Assembly (NCBI GenBank): GCA_035540755.1
Contig: DATLGD010000053.1
Span: 1 to 53,203 of the forward strand
Direction: 5' to 3'
Length of the DNA stretch: 53,203 nucleotides
From: DATLGD01 sp035540755
GTDB lineage: Bacteria > Actinomycetota > Actinomycetes > Mycobacteriales > SCTD01
Shown: piece after piece, positions 24,979 to 34,096 of the stretch
Layout: each line of letters opens with the position of its first letter
How positions within the stretch are numbered: the first letter of the stretch is position 1
Position numbers and translations under genes: made by a program
Notes under the pieces: model-generated
The model's database searches: none
Told to the model about the DNA's origin: nothing
What the model saw: the letters and a program-made list of their open reading frames with translations, nothing else

Positions 24979-25782
24979 GTGACCGACCCGCAGACCACCG
25001 GACCGCTGCGCGTCGAGCGGCACGACGACGGCGTCGTCCTGCTCACGCTCGACCTGCCGGACCGGCGCAACGCCATGACCGGCGAGCTCACGTCGGCCTG
25101 GGCGGAGGCGGTCGAGGGGCTGCGCGGCGACCGGGACGTGCGCTGCGTCGTCGTCACCGGTGCGGGCAAGGCGTTCTGCGCCGGTGGCGACGTCGGGTGG
25201 CTCGCCGCCGAGCCGGACGCCACAGTCGACCAGCTCCGCGACCGGATGCTGCCGTTCTACCGGACCTGGCTGTCCCTGCGGGCGCTGGACGTCCCGTCGA
25301 TCGCGGCGGTCAACGGTGCCGCCGTGGGCGCCGGCGGCAGCCTGGCCCTGTCGACCGACATCCGCTACGCCGGGCGGTCGGCGAGGTTCACCGTCCCGTT
25401 CGCCCAGCTGGGCATGCACGCCGGGATGGCCACGACCTGGCTGCTGCCCGAGGTGGTCGGCGTCGCCGCCGCCCGGGAGCTGCTGCTCACCGGCCGGGTC
25501 TGCGACGCCGACGAGATGCTCCGCCTCGGCCTGGTCAGCGCCGTGTACGACGACGCCGAGCTGCTCGACCGCGCGCTCGAGCACGCCCGGCAGGTGGCCG
25601 CGGGCGCCCCGGTCGCCCAGCGCCTGCACAAGGTGGCCCTCGCCGACGGGGGGCACGCCTGCTTCGAGGACGCGCTGCGCTGGGAGGCGCTGGCCCAGCC
25701 GGTGACCCTCGCGACCGCCGACCTGCAGGAGGGCCTGCGCGCCCGCGCCGAGAAGCGCCCCGCGGTGTTCACCGGCCGCTGA
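24979..25782 (+). CDS. Enoyl-CoA hydratase/isomerase family protein
   Basis: 267 aa, the usual crotonase size. The oxyanion-hole segments are present: KAFCAGGDVGWL (about residue 60) and AAVNGAAVGAGGSLALSTDIRYA (about 112). At the two usual glutamate positions the sequence reads QLGMHAGMATTWLLPEVVG: one Glu is retained in the PEVVG segment, the first is not obvious. Likely hydrates or isomerises an acyl-CoA in fatty-acid or branched-chain catabolism. GTG at 24979 follows CCAGGAGAGCC. It diverges from the subtilase gene and has no pathway partners beside it. Confidence 0.88.
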   Translation: MTDPQTTGPLRVERHDDGVVLLTLDLPDRRNAMTGELTSAWAEAVEGLRGDRDVRCVVVTGAGKAFCAGGDVGWLAAEPDATVDQLRDRMLPFYRTWLSLRALDVPSIAAVNGAAVGAGGSLALSTDIRYAGRSARFTVPFAQLGMHAGMATTWLLPEVVGVAAARELLLTGRVCDADEMLRLGLVSAVYDDAELLDRALEHARQVAAGAPVAQRLHKVALADGGHACFEDALRWEALAQPVTLATADLQEGLRARAEKRPAVFTGR

Positions 25783-26224
25783 CGTCCCGGCGAGCCGCCG
25801 CGGCGGAGCGACGGCGCCGCTCGTCCCCGGGCACCACGGAACCCCCGGGCTCCAGGGCCACCCGCCTTCCCCTTGCGGCCGGTCCCGGAGCGCCGGGGGC
25901 TCCGTTGCGACAGGACGCTACGAGCGGCCCCTGACGCCGTCAACGACGGTCGTGCACAGCCTGTGGACAGAGCTGTGGAGGAGGTGGGGACCGGGAGGCG
26001 TGTCGTTGTGGACGGCCGGGGGTCGGTGCTGTGCACGCCCCGGCGCTCACCGCGGGGACAGGCCGCTGACCTGCGCGAACGCGCGCGACCGGCTGTGGAG
26101 CCGAGAAATTCCGCTGACGAAGTAGCGTCCGGTCGTGCCCTGCCGACCGTCTCCGCTCCCGGCCCGCGCCGGGACGCTGGCGGACGTGCAGCGACGGCCG
26201 GACGGCTCGAGATCAGGCGGGCGA
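25783..26224. other. Non-coding gap with DnaA-box-like motifs
   Basis: 442 bases between convergent genes with no convincing gene. TGTGGA occurs at about 25962, 25974, 26007 and 26094; two of them (CTGTGGACAG and TTGTGGACGG) are near the actinobacterial DnaA box read on the other strand. A TAGCGT hexamer near 26121 looks like a promoter pointing into the antisense of the next gene. No AT-rich unwinding region is present, so an origin is not supported. Confidence 0.3.
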
Positions 26225-27688
26225 TCAGCCCGTCGGTGCGGGCGGCTCCTCCGGCCCGCCGCCGGCGTCGTCGTCGAGGTCTCCGTCGAGGTCCTTGTCG
26301 AGGTCGCGCAGCCCGGCGTCCCAGTCGAAGCCCTGCTCGCCGACGTCGTCCGACGCTGCTGCGGAGCGGTCGCCGTGGGCGAAGCCCACCGGGTCGTCCA
26401 GGTCTGCCGCGGAAGGCAGCAGGTCCGGGTGCTCCCACAGCGCGTCGCGGGCCTCGGCGCCGCCCCGTGCTGCGAGGGCCCCCCACAGGGCCGCGGCGTC
26501 CCGCAGCCGGCGCGGGCGCAGCTGCAGCCCGACGAGAGCGGTGAAGGTCTGCTCCGCCGGGCCGCCGCTGGCGCGGCGCCGGCGCAGCGTCTCGCGCAGC
26601 GCCGCCGCCGACGGCAGGGGGCCGCTGGCCGCCGCGTCGACGACGGCGTCGACCCAGCCCTCGACCAGCGCCAGGGCGGTCTCGAGGCGGTTCAGCGCGG
26701 CCTGCTGCGCCGGCGTCGGGGGCAGGTCGAACAGCCCCTCGCCGACGGCGCGCTGCAGCGACTCCGGGTCGGTGGGATCGACCGAGCCGACCGCCCGCTC
26801 GATCGCCGCCGGGTCGACCTCGATGCCGCGGGCGTAGGCGTCGACGGCGTCGAACAGGTGGGCCTGCAGCCAGGGCACCGCGGCGAACAGCCGCGCGTGC
26901 GCCACCTCGCGCAGCGCCAGGTAGAGGCGCACCTCGTCGACCGGCACCTCGAGCCCGGCCGAGAAGGCCTCGACGTTGGCCGGCACCAGGGCGGGGCGGC
27001 CGGTGCGGGCGAGCGGCAGCCCGGTCTCGGTGCCGCCGAGGACCTCGGCGGCGAGCGCGCCGAGGGCCTGGCCGACCTGAGCTCCGAAGACGAAGCCGCC
27101 GACCTGCTCCATCACCCCCGCCAGCGGTCCGAGCGCGTCGGCCAGACCGCCACCGCCGAGCATGCCGCTGAGCATCCCGGCCATCTCCGGGGGCAGGCCC
27201 TCGGGCAGCTGGAGCTCGCCGCCCTGCCCGGCCAGCCCGTCGGTGAGCCCCTTCTTCAGGGTGTCGGTCATCGCCTGCACGACCCGCCCCGCCACCGGGT
27301 CGACCAGCTGCCGCCAGGCCGGCAGGGTGTCCTCGACCCAGCCGGTGCGGGTCCACGCCTGCGCGGTGCCGCCGACGGCGGGCAGCCCGGTGACGCCGTC
27401 GAGCCACAGGTCGGCGAGGCGACAGGCCTCGGCCACCTGCTCGGCCTCGGCCGCGGTGACCGGGCGGTCGCCCTCCCGGGTGGCGGTGGTGGCCACCTCG
27501 GTGGCGAGGTCCCAGTTGACCGGTCCGCCGGTCCAGGACATCAGGCGCTGCATCGAGGCGAACATCCCGGCGACGTCCCCGCCGCCCGCGCCGAGCAGGC
27601 CGCCGAGGCCGAACGGGTCGTTGCCGCCGGGGCCCGGCTCGTCGTCGGGCCGGTCGGCGGGGCCGAAGCCGAAGGGCGGGCGGGTCAC
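26225..27688 (-). CDS. Zincin_2/DUF2342 family putative metallopeptidase
   Basis: 487 aa. The family core is recognisable: FGLGGLLGAGGGDVAGMFASMQRLMSW, GPVNWDLATEVA, GGFVFGAQVGQALGALA, ALVPANVEAF, and the helix RLYLALREVAHARLF. In that helix the zincin HExxH appears as REVAH: Glu and second His remain, the first His is Arg, as I recall for relatives. Catalysis is therefore uncertain. The N-terminus is Gly/Pro/Asp-rich and the C-terminus acidic (about 40 residues). GTG at 27688. It corresponds to Rv3195 of M. tuberculosis. Divergent from the epimerase-like gene. Confidence 0.85.
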   Translation of the reverse strand: MTRPPFGFGPADRPDDEPGPGGNDPFGLGGLLGAGGGDVAGMFASMQRLMSWTGGPVNWDLATEVATTATREGDRPVTAAEAEQVAEACRLADLWLDGVTGLPAVGGTAQAWTRTGWVEDTLPAWRQLVDPVAGRVVQAMTDTLKKGLTDGLAGQGGELQLPEGLPPEMAGMLSGMLGGGGLADALGPLAGVMEQVGGFVFGAQVGQALGALAAEVLGGTETGLPLARTGRPALVPANVEAFSAGLEVPVDEVRLYLALREVAHARLFAAVPWLQAHLFDAVDAYARGIEVDPAAIERAVGSVDPTDPESLQRAVGEGLFDLPPTPAQQAALNRLETALALVEGWVDAVVDAAASGPLPSAAALRETLRRRRASGGPAEQTFTALVGLQLRPRRLRDAAALWGALAARGGAEARDALWEHPDLLPSAADLDDPVGFAHGDRSAAASDDVGEQGFDWDAGLRDLDKDLDGDLDDDAGGGPEEPPAPTG

Positions 27689-27852
27689 GCCCGGCCGCCG
27701 TCGGACGGGGAGCCGGGGGAGGTCGACACCCGGGTGGACGTGCTGTCCTGGGCCGGGATGGAGGGACGTGCGGCACGCGCGAGCATGGCGAGCACGCTAC
27801 GCCCGCGGGCGGCAGCCGGCCGGACGGGCGTCGACGGCACGGGCTCGGGCCG

Positions 27853-28914
27853 GTGAGGCCCCGCGGGCTCGCCCCGGAGCCGCGACCGGGGGGCGGCACG
27901 GGCAGCGGACCGGTGCCCGGCTCGGTGCTGGTGACCGGCGCCGACGGCCGGCTCGGCGCGAACCTGCTGCAGCGGCTCGAGCACGACGCCTCCCGCCCCC
28001 TGCCGCGCGGGATGGGTGCGCTGCCCGCCACCGAGCCGGCGCTGGCTGCGCTGCTGACCGGCGTCGAGACGGTCGTGCACCTCGCGCCGACCCGCGACCC
28101 GGCCGCACCGGAGGCCACGCGGCGACGGGAGGTGGCCTGCACCGGCGCGCTGCTCGAGGCCGCCCGCGCGGCGGAGGTGCGCCGGGTCGTCCTCACGACC
28201 TCGACCGACGTGCACCGGGCCGCGCCCGGGCAGGTGCCGCTGCCCGAGTCGGCACCGGTGGCCGCACCGGCCGACGGCTCGCTGAGCGGCGACTGGGTCG
28301 AGGTCGAGCGCCTCGCGGGCCACGCGCGGCGCACCGGCCTGGACGTGGTCGTCCTGCGGCCGGCGGCGCTGTGCGGCGTCGAGCCCGAGCAGACCGGGAC
28401 GCTGCTGCGGGCCCTGCGCGCGCCGCGGCTGCTGGCGGTGCGCGGGGTCGAGCCGCTGTGGCAGCTGTGCCACGCCGACGACCTGGCCGCCGCGCTCGTG
28501 CTCGCCGCCCGCGGCGCCGTGACCGGCGCCTGCGCGGTCAGCAGCGAGGGCTGGCTCCGGCAGGAGGAGGTGGAGCGCCGCTCCGGGCGGCGCCGGCTCG
28601 AGCTCCCTGCGGCCGTCGCCCTGTCCACGGCCGAGCGGCTCTCCCGGCTGAGGGTCACTCCCGGCTCACCGGGCGAGCTCGACGCGCTGCTGGCGCCCGT
28701 CGTCGTCGAACCGGCGCGGCTGCGCGCGGCGGGGTGGGCCCCGGCGTGGACGGCCGAGGCGGCGCTCGAGGAGCACCTGCGCACCCTGCCGGCCCCGTCC
28801 GGGCCGAGCGGCGACCGAGCCGCCGCCTACGCGGCCGGCACGGCAGGGGCGACCGCGGCCCTGGTCGGGACCGCCGCTCTGGTGCGGCGTGCCCGCCGGC
28901 GCCGGCGGAGGTAG
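27853..28914 (+). CDS. NAD-dependent epimerase/dehydratase-like protein
   Basis: 353 aa. After about 23 Pro/Gly-rich residues comes the Rossmann motif VLVTGADGRLGANLL, then VETVVHLAPTRDP and VVLTTSTDVH as in extended short-chain dehydrogenases. The catalytic YxxxK is not visible at its place (GDWVEVERLAGHARR), so it may bind NAD(P) without ordinary redox or epimerase activity. The C-terminus is hydrophobic then highly basic (TAALVGTAALVRRARRRRRR), suggesting a membrane-touching tail. GTG at 27853. It precedes moaE by 10 nt and is probably cotranscribed. Confidence 0.8.
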   Translation: MRPRGLAPEPRPGGGTGSGPVPGSVLVTGADGRLGANLLQRLEHDASRPLPRGMGALPATEPALAALLTGVETVVHLAPTRDPAAPEATRRREVACTGALLEAARAAEVRRVVLTTSTDVHRAAPGQVPLPESAPVAAPADGSLSGDWVEVERLAGHARRTGLDVVVLRPAALCGVEPEQTGTLLRALRAPRLLAVRGVEPLWQLCHADDLAAALVLAARGAVTGACAVSSEGWLRQEEVERRSGRRRLELPAAVALSTAERLSRLRVTPGSPGELDALLAPVVVEPARLRAAGWAPAWTAEAALEEHLRTLPAPSGPSGDRAAAYAAGTAGATAALVGTAALVRRARRRRRR

Positions 28915-28924
28915 GTTCCGGCAC

Positions 28925-29356
28925 GTGCCAGCCTCCGCCGCCGTCCGGCTGCTCGCCCTGCGCGACGCGCCGTTCGACGCCGCCGAGGTCCTCGCCGCCG
29001 TCGAGGACCCCGGCGCCGGCGGTGTCGTCTCGTTCACCGGGCTCGTGCGCGACGAGGACGGCGGGCGCGGCGTCACCGCCCTCGAGTACGAGGCGCACCC
29101 CGGCGCCGAGCAGGCGCTGCGCCGGGTCGCCGAGGCCGTGGCCGCCGACCTGCCCGTGCTCGGGGTGGCGGCGCTGCACCGCACCGGGCTGCTGGCCGTC
29201 GGCGACGTGGCCGTGGTCGTGGCGGCCTCGGCCCCGCACCGCGGTGAGGCCTTCGAGGCGGCGCGGCGGCTCATCGACGACCTCAAGCGCGAGGTGCCGG
29301 TCTGGAAGCGCCAGGTGTTCGCCGACGGGGGACAGGAGTGGGTCGGGACGCCGTAG
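28925..29356 (+). CDS. moaE: Molybdopterin synthase large subunit MoaE
   Basis: 143 aa, typical length. GGVVSFTGLVRDEDGG, ALEYEAHPGAE, ALHRTGLLAVGDVAVVV and APHRGEAFEAARRLIDDLKREVPVWKRQVF follow the family, with the catalytic lysines at about 121 and 128. It transfers sulfur from thiocarboxylated MoaD to precursor Z to make molybdopterin. No moaD is nearby, so its partner lies elsewhere. GTG at 28925 is 7 nt after TAGGTT, so it may also be transcribed from its own leaderless promoter inside the end of the upstream gene. Confidence 0.94.
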   Translation: MPASAAVRLLALRDAPFDAAEVLAAVEDPGAGGVVSFTGLVRDEDGGRGVTALEYEAHPGAEQALRRVAEAVAADLPVLGVAALHRTGLLAVGDVAVVVAASAPHRGEAFEAARRLIDDLKREVPVWKRQVFADGGQEWVGTP

Positions 29357-29384
29357 CGTGCCCCGACCGGCCTACCCTGAGGCC

Positions 29385-29564
29385 GTGCCCGCCTGGCTCG
29401 CCTGGCTCCTTCCGGTCCCCGTCGCGACGCTCGCCGCCGTCGCGTGGGTGGCGTGGAGCGGGCGGCAGCGCCGTCCGGCCGACCCGCACGACAGCGTCGC
29501 CGAGCACGCCCGCCTCCGCCGGGCCCTCGCAGCGCCGCCGGACCGGCCCCGCCGGCGCCACTGA
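29385..29564 (+). CDS. Small single-pass membrane protein
   Basis: 59 aa. A hydrophobic N-terminal helix (AWLAWLLPVPVATLAAVAWV) is followed by a basic cytosolic tail (SGRQRRPADPHDSVAEHARL). GTG at 29385 lies 6 nt behind TACCCT, suggesting a leaderless transcript starting 29 nt after the moaE stop. No family recognised. Confidence 0.65.
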   Translation: MPAWLAWLLPVPVATLAAVAWVAWSGRQRRPADPHDSVAEHARLRRALAAPPDRPRRRH

Positions 29565-29672
29565 GCCGTCCGCGGGTGCAGCACCTCAAGACGGGACGAG
29601 CGGAGGCCGATCACACCGAGGAACCGTCCCGCCGGTCGCCGAGAAGCGGCGCCGCACCGCCAGGAGGCTCTC

Positions 29673-30104
29673 GTGGAGCACGTCGTCTTCTTCCCCGCTC
29701 CGGACGGCTCGGCCGCCTTCCGCCGCGTCACCGACCTGGAGGACGCCGTCCGCCTGGTCGAGCACCTGCGCAACGTCGAGGGCGTGCACGAGGCCAGCGT
29801 CCACCCGCTCGGCGTGGCGGTGCCGCTGTCGTTCCGCACCTGGTACCGGGTCGAGGTGCCGGCGGAGGCCGATGCCACCCCCGCCGCGCCGTCGCCGGTG
29901 GAGCCGGTGGCCGACCTGCTTGCTGACCTCCCGGCCGCGGAGCCCGTCGCCGAATCCGTGCCGGCCCTCCAGGTGGTGCCGGAGCCGGAGGTCGCCGCGG
30001 CCGAGTCGGTGGCCGTGGTCCCGCCGCAGGAGACCCCCGAGCCGGTGGCCGCCGAGCAGAACGGCGCGCACGGCGTGAAGAGCCTCGGCTTCTTCGCCAC
30101 CTGA
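29673..30104 (+). CDS. Hypothetical protein with Pro/Glu/Val-rich C-terminus
   Basis: 143 aa. Residues 1-70 look folded (EHVVFFPAPDGSAAFRRVTDLEDAVRLVEHL, SVHPLGVAVPLSFRTWYRVEVP); the pattern recalls small actinobacterial proteins of unknown function. Residues 71-130 are low-complexity Pro/Glu/Val/Ala. The end GVKSLGFFAT is again ordered-looking. GTG at 29673 follows CCAGGAGGCTCTC, a good ribosome site. Function unknown. Confidence 0.75.
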   Translation: MEHVVFFPAPDGSAAFRRVTDLEDAVRLVEHLRNVEGVHEASVHPLGVAVPLSFRTWYRVEVPAEADATPAAPSPVEPVADLLADLPAAEPVAESVPALQVVPEPEVAAAESVAVVPPQETPEPVAAEQNGAHGVKSLGFFAT

Positions 30105-30191
30105 GCCTGACCCGGCCGGCTTCCGGGCCCCGGCGGAAGCCGTGCCGGGCGCCGACCGGCCGACGGCGCCCGACCGACCTAGGCTGAGCCG

Positions 30192-31217
30192 GTGTACCGC
30201 CGTGCCCTGACCCTGTCGCTGGCAGGCGTGCTGACCGTCCTGCTGACCGTGGGCGCGTCGGTGCTGCCCGTGCCCTACGTGTCCTACCTGCCGGGTCCCA
30301 CCTTCGACACCCTCGGTGAGGTGGGCGGGACCCCGGTCATCGCGGTCGAGGGCCGCGAGACCTTCCCGACCGAGGGCCAGCTCGACCTCACCACCATCAG
30401 CGTGCGCTCGCAGCTGACCCTCACCGAGGCGCTGCGGGACTGGTTCGACCGCGACCGCGCCGTCGTCCCGCGCGAGTTCGTCTTCCCTCCCGGCGACAGC
30501 GACGAGGAGGTGCGCAGGCGCAACGAGGAGCGCAAGCTCGAGAGCGAGAACGCCGCCACGTTCGCCGCGCTGCGCCAGCTCGAGATCCCGTTCACCACCC
30601 GGGTGCAGGTGCAGCGCGTGGAACGCGGCCTGCCCGCCGACGGCCGGCTCGAGGCGGGGGACGTGCTCACGTCGGTCGACGGCCGGCCGGTGGACGGGAG
30701 CGCCGCCCTGCGCGACCTCATCAGCAGCCGCCCACCGGGCACCGAGCTGCGGGTCGGCTTCGAGCGCGAGGGCGAGCCCGCCGAGACGGCGCTGACGACG
30801 ACCCAGCCGGAGGGCGAGGACCGCAGCATCATCGGCGTGGTCCTGGCCGAGATGCCCGAGTACTCCTTCACCATCGACATCACGCTGCAGGACGTCGGCG
30901 GCCCGAGTGCCGGGCTGATGTTCGCCCTGGGCATCGTCGACAAGCTCGAGCCGGAGTCGCTCACCGGAGGCCGGTACGTGGCGGGCACCGGCACCATCTC
31001 GAACGAGGGTGTGGTCGGCCCGATCGGCGGCATCCCGCAGAAGCTGGTCGCGGCGCGGGAGAAGGGCGCAGAGGTCTTCCTCGTGCCGGAGGGCAACTGC
31101 GCCGAGGCCGCCGAGCGGGTGCCTGACGGCCTGCGCCTGGTGAAGGTGGCGTCCCTGTCGGAGGCCCTCGACGCGCTCGAGACCCTCGAGCAGGGTGGCG
31201 AGCCGGCCGGCTGCTGA
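30192..31217 (+). CDS. PDZ domain-containing Lon-like protease
   Basis: 341 aa. One N-terminal membrane helix (ALTLSLAGVLTVLLTVGASVL), a conserved PYVSYLPGPTFDTLG segment, a PDZ domain (about 140-210, RVQVQRVERGLPADGRLEAGDVLTSVDG) and a Lon-type proteolytic domain with Ser in GGPSAGLMFALG and Lys in GGIPQKLVAAREKG, giving the Ser-Lys dyad. The active site faces outside the membrane by this topology. It matches Rv3194c of M. tuberculosis and lies in the same gene block. GTG at 30192 is 6 nt after TAGGCT and lacks a ribosome site, so probably leaderless. Confidence 0.93.
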   Translation: MYRRALTLSLAGVLTVLLTVGASVLPVPYVSYLPGPTFDTLGEVGGTPVIAVEGRETFPTEGQLDLTTISVRSQLTLTEALRDWFDRDRAVVPREFVFPPGDSDEEVRRRNEERKLESENAATFAALRQLEIPFTTRVQVQRVERGLPADGRLEAGDVLTSVDGRPVDGSAALRDLISSRPPGTELRVGFEREGEPAETALTTTQPEGEDRSIIGVVLAEMPEYSFTIDITLQDVGGPSAGLMFALGIVDKLEPESLTGGRYVAGTGTISNEGVVGPIGGIPQKLVAAREKGAEVFLVPEGNCAEAAERVPDGLRLVKVASLSEALDALETLEQGGEPAGC

Positions 31218-31282
31218 CGGTCCGCCGGACCGCGCACCAGGAGGTCCGGCTGAACCGGGCGGCCCGGGCCTAGGCTCCCGGC

Positions 31283-34096
31283 ATGGAGCCCGGCGTCCCC
31301 TTCGCGCTGGTCGGGGCCGTGCTCCTGCTCGCAGTCGCGGCGTGGGCCTCGCTCGCGGCCGCCTGCCTGGCGGTGGCGTCCCGCTCCCGCACCGCCGCTG
31401 CCCTGTGCGTGACCGGCGCCGCCGTGCTCGTGGTGGCCGAGACGGTCACGGCCACCCGCTTCGGCCAGGGCGACGACGACGGCCTGCTGCTGGCCCGCGC
31501 CGCCGGGCTGCTGCTCGTGGCGGCCGGCCTCTACAGCGGTGCGCTCGTGCGGTCCGGCCGCGCCGCCGGGGCGTCGCCGGCCGACGCCGGGGCCGCCGCG
31601 GTCGTGGTACCGCTGGGGGCCGCCCCCGCTCCGGCGGTGGTGGCGGCGCTGTCCGGTGCGCTCGCCGCCGTAGCGGCCGTGCGCGCCCGCCGCGACCTCG
31701 CCGGGAGCCTGCTCGCCCTCGGCCTCCTGCTGGCCGGAGGCGCGGCCGCCGCGGCGCCGCCGGCCCGCGACTCGACCGCCGCCGCCGTGGCCGTCCTCGG
31801 GCTGCGCGGCGCCGCGGCCGCACTGGTGCTCGGCGCGCTGCTCGTCCTGGCCCGCAGCAGCCTGCTGGCCAAGGTGGTGGCCGCGATCCTCGCCGGCGTC
31901 CTCGCGATGGCGACCGCGGCCGTCGGCGTCATCGGCACCACGGTGGCCGAGGGGTACAGCCGCGAGCAGGCTGCGCTCGTCGAGGACGCCGCCACCGGTC
32001 GCGTCCAGCTGCTGCAGCAGTCGCTCGACCGCATCGCGGTGCTCGCGCCGGTGTTCGCGCGGGGCTGCGGCACGGCCGGCTTCGCTCCCGCCGAGTGCGA
32101 CGGCTTCCTGCGGCTGCTCACCGAGGAGGGCTCCGCGGACTTCGCGCTGCTCGTGCCGCGCGACGGGGAGCCGGTGGTGCTCGGCGGCCGCGCGCCGCTG
32201 TCGCCGGCCGAGGCGGTCGGCCTGTCCGGCAGCGACGTCGTGGAGGCGGCGACCGCAGGCGGGCCGGCCGCAGCGCGCGACGCCGTGCCGGCCAGGGTGC
32301 GGCTGCTCGGCGCCGAGCCAGGGCTCGCCCTCGTCGTGGCGCAGCCGCTCGAGCGGCCCACCCCCACCGACGAGGCGACCGGGGCCTTCGTCTACGGCCT
32401 GCGTCTCGGCGACGACCTGGTACGTCGCGACTTCGAAGCCGGCGGCTTCGGCTACACCCTGCTGGTGGACGACCAGGTCGTCGCGTCCAACTTGTCCGAG
32501 CGAGGCCGCGAGCACGTCGTCGACGCCGCCCGCTCCGCCGGCAGCGTGCCGACCGGCGGGGTCACCGTGCCGGCGGAAGGCACCCGGCCGACCGTGCACC
32601 TGCGGCCGCTGCCCGGCGCCGACGGGGACCCGGTCGGCACGATCGCCCTCTCCCGCGAGGCCGAGGTGGCGCTCGGCGCCCAGCGCGACGCCCTGCGCGC
32701 GCTGCTGCTGACGGCGCTGGGCACCACCGCCGTCGTCGCGGCGCTCGCGCTGCTGCTCGGCCGGCGCACCGTCCAGCCCGTGCAGCGCCTGACGGCGGCC
32801 GCCCGCCAGGTCACCGCCGGGCGGCTCGGCACCCGGAGCGGCGTCTCCGGGCGCGACGAGGTCGGCACGCTCGCAGCCGCCTTCGACACGATGACCGGCT
32901 CGCTCGCCCGGCTGACCGGCGACCTGCGCGAGAGCGCCGTCCGGCTCGAGACCGTGCTGGCGTCGATGTCGGACGGGCTCGTGGCCACCGACGCAGAAGG
33001 GCGGGTCACCAGCGCCAACCGGGCTGCGCTCGCGATGGTCGGCGTCGCCGCCGCGCCCGCCGTGCTCGGCCGTCCGCTCGAGGAGGTGCTCGACCTGCGC
33101 GCCGACGACGGCGGCCCGCTTCCCCTCGACCCGGCGACCACCCGGGACGAGCCGGCGCAGGTGCACGCCGCCGACGGCCGCACGACGCCCGTGCGCGTCG
33201 CCGTCACCCCGCTGGACGCCGGCGCCGACGGGCCTGCGGGCGTGGTCGTGGTGCTGCGCGACACCACCCAGGAGCGCGAGGTCGAGCGCATGAAGACCGA
33301 GTTCCTGTCGAACGTCAGCCACGAGCTGCGCACGCCGCTGACGCCGATCCGGGGCTACGCCGACCTGCTGGCGCACCGGCCCGGGCTCGCGTCGGAGAAG
33401 GTCACCACCTACGCGGGCACCATCTTGTCCGAGGCGCTGAAGATGAACCGGGTGGTCGACCTGCTCGTCGACGTGGCCGCCATCGAGGCCGGCCGGGTGA
33501 GCACCGTCCCGCGACCGGTCGACCCGCGGACGCTGCTGGACGAGCGGGTGGCCGACTGGCAGGCGAGGGCCCCGGAGCGCGCCGGCGACCTGCGCCGACG
33601 CGCGGCGGCGGGCCTGCCGGCGGTGCTCGCCGACCCGGCGTGGCTGGCCAAGGTGCTCGACGAGCTGGTCGACAACGCGGTCAAGTACACCGCGCCCGGC
33701 ACACCGATCACCCTCGCCGCGGCGGCCCCGCCCGAGGGCGGCACCGTGCGGCTGGCCGTCCGCGACGCCGGCCCCGGCGTCGACGCCGCAGACCAGGAGC
33801 TGCTGTTCACGTCGTTCGAGCAGAAGGACGGCTCGGCCACCCGGAGGGTCGGCGGGCTGGGGCTCGGCCTGTCGTTCGTCCGACGGGTGGCGCAGGACGC
33901 CGGCTGGACGCTGTCGGTGGTCTCGCCGGCGGCCGGCGGCAAGGGCGCGGAGTTCGCGCTCGAGGTGCCGGTCAGCCCGGAACCGGTTGCCCCTGTCAGT
34001 CCTCGAGCGTCGCGAGGAGCGCCTCGGCGAGGCCCGGTGCCAGGTCAGGTCCGGTCACCCGCTCGTCCGGCTCCCCACCGGTCCCGCGGAGCCTGA
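31283..34096 (+). CDS. Large membrane sensor histidine kinase (HAMP-PAS-HisKA-HATPase)
   Basis: 937 aa. Residues about 5-225 form a multi-helix membrane block, 230-465 an extracytoplasmic sensor (two Cys in GCGTAGFAPAECDG may pair), then a membrane helix (about 470-490), HAMP (RTVQPVQRLTAAARQVTAG), PAS (ETVLASMSDGLVATDAEG), HisKA with SHELRTPLTPIRGY (His680) and HATPase (DELVDNAVKYTAPG, GLGLGLSFVRR). No response regulator is adjacent. ATG at 31283 follows TAGGCT by 6 nt (leaderless). The last about 35 codons beyond the ATPase domain overlap the opposite-strand PPA1309 gene by 101 bp. Confidence 0.9.
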   Translation: MEPGVPFALVGAVLLLAVAAWASLAAACLAVASRSRTAAALCVTGAAVLVVAETVTATRFGQGDDDGLLLARAAGLLLVAAGLYSGALVRSGRAAGASPADAGAAAVVVPLGAAPAPAVVAALSGALAAVAAVRARRDLAGSLLALGLLLAGGAAAAAPPARDSTAAAVAVLGLRGAAAALVLGALLVLARSSLLAKVVAAILAGVLAMATAAVGVIGTTVAEGYSREQAALVEDAATGRVQLLQQSLDRIAVLAPVFARGCGTAGFAPAECDGFLRLLTEEGSADFALLVPRDGEPVVLGGRAPLSPAEAVGLSGSDVVEAATAGGPAAARDAVPARVRLLGAEPGLALVVAQPLERPTPTDEATGAFVYGLRLGDDLVRRDFEAGGFGYTLLVDDQVVASNLSERGREHVVDAARSAGSVPTGGVTVPAEGTRPTVHLRPLPGADGDPVGTIALSREAEVALGAQRDALRALLLTALGTTAVVAALALLLGRRTVQPVQRLTAAARQVTAGRLGTRSGVSGRDEVGTLAAAFDTMTGSLARLTGDLRESAVRLETVLASMSDGLVATDAEGRVTSANRAALAMVGVAAAPAVLGRPLEEVLDLRADDGGPLPLDPATTRDEPAQVHAADGRTTPVRVAVTPLDAGADGPAGVVVVLRDTTQEREVERMKTEFLSNVSHELRTPLTPIRGYADLLAHRPGLASEKVTTYAGTILSEALKMNRVVDLLVDVAAIEAGRVSTVPRPVDPRTLLDERVADWQARAPERAGDLRRRAAAGLPAVLADPAWLAKVLDELVDNAVKYTAPGTPITLAAAAPPEGGTVRLAVRDAGPGVDAADQELLFTSFEQKDGSATRRVGGLGLGLSFVRRVAQDAGWTLSVVSPAAGGKGAEFALEVPVSPEPVAPVSPRASRGAPRRGPVPGQVRSPARPAPHRSRGA

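Noticed and set aside
25783..26224. Chromosomal or plasmid origin
   Set aside because: Only a few DnaA-like boxes, no AT-rich unwinding region, and no dnaA, dnaN or rep gene nearby.
26134..27856. Plus-strand frame opening just after a TAGCGT promoter-like hexamer
   Set aside because: Almost all of it lies antisense to the well-supported Zincin_2 gene and shows no conserved domain. The promoter-like hexamer could still give an antisense RNA.
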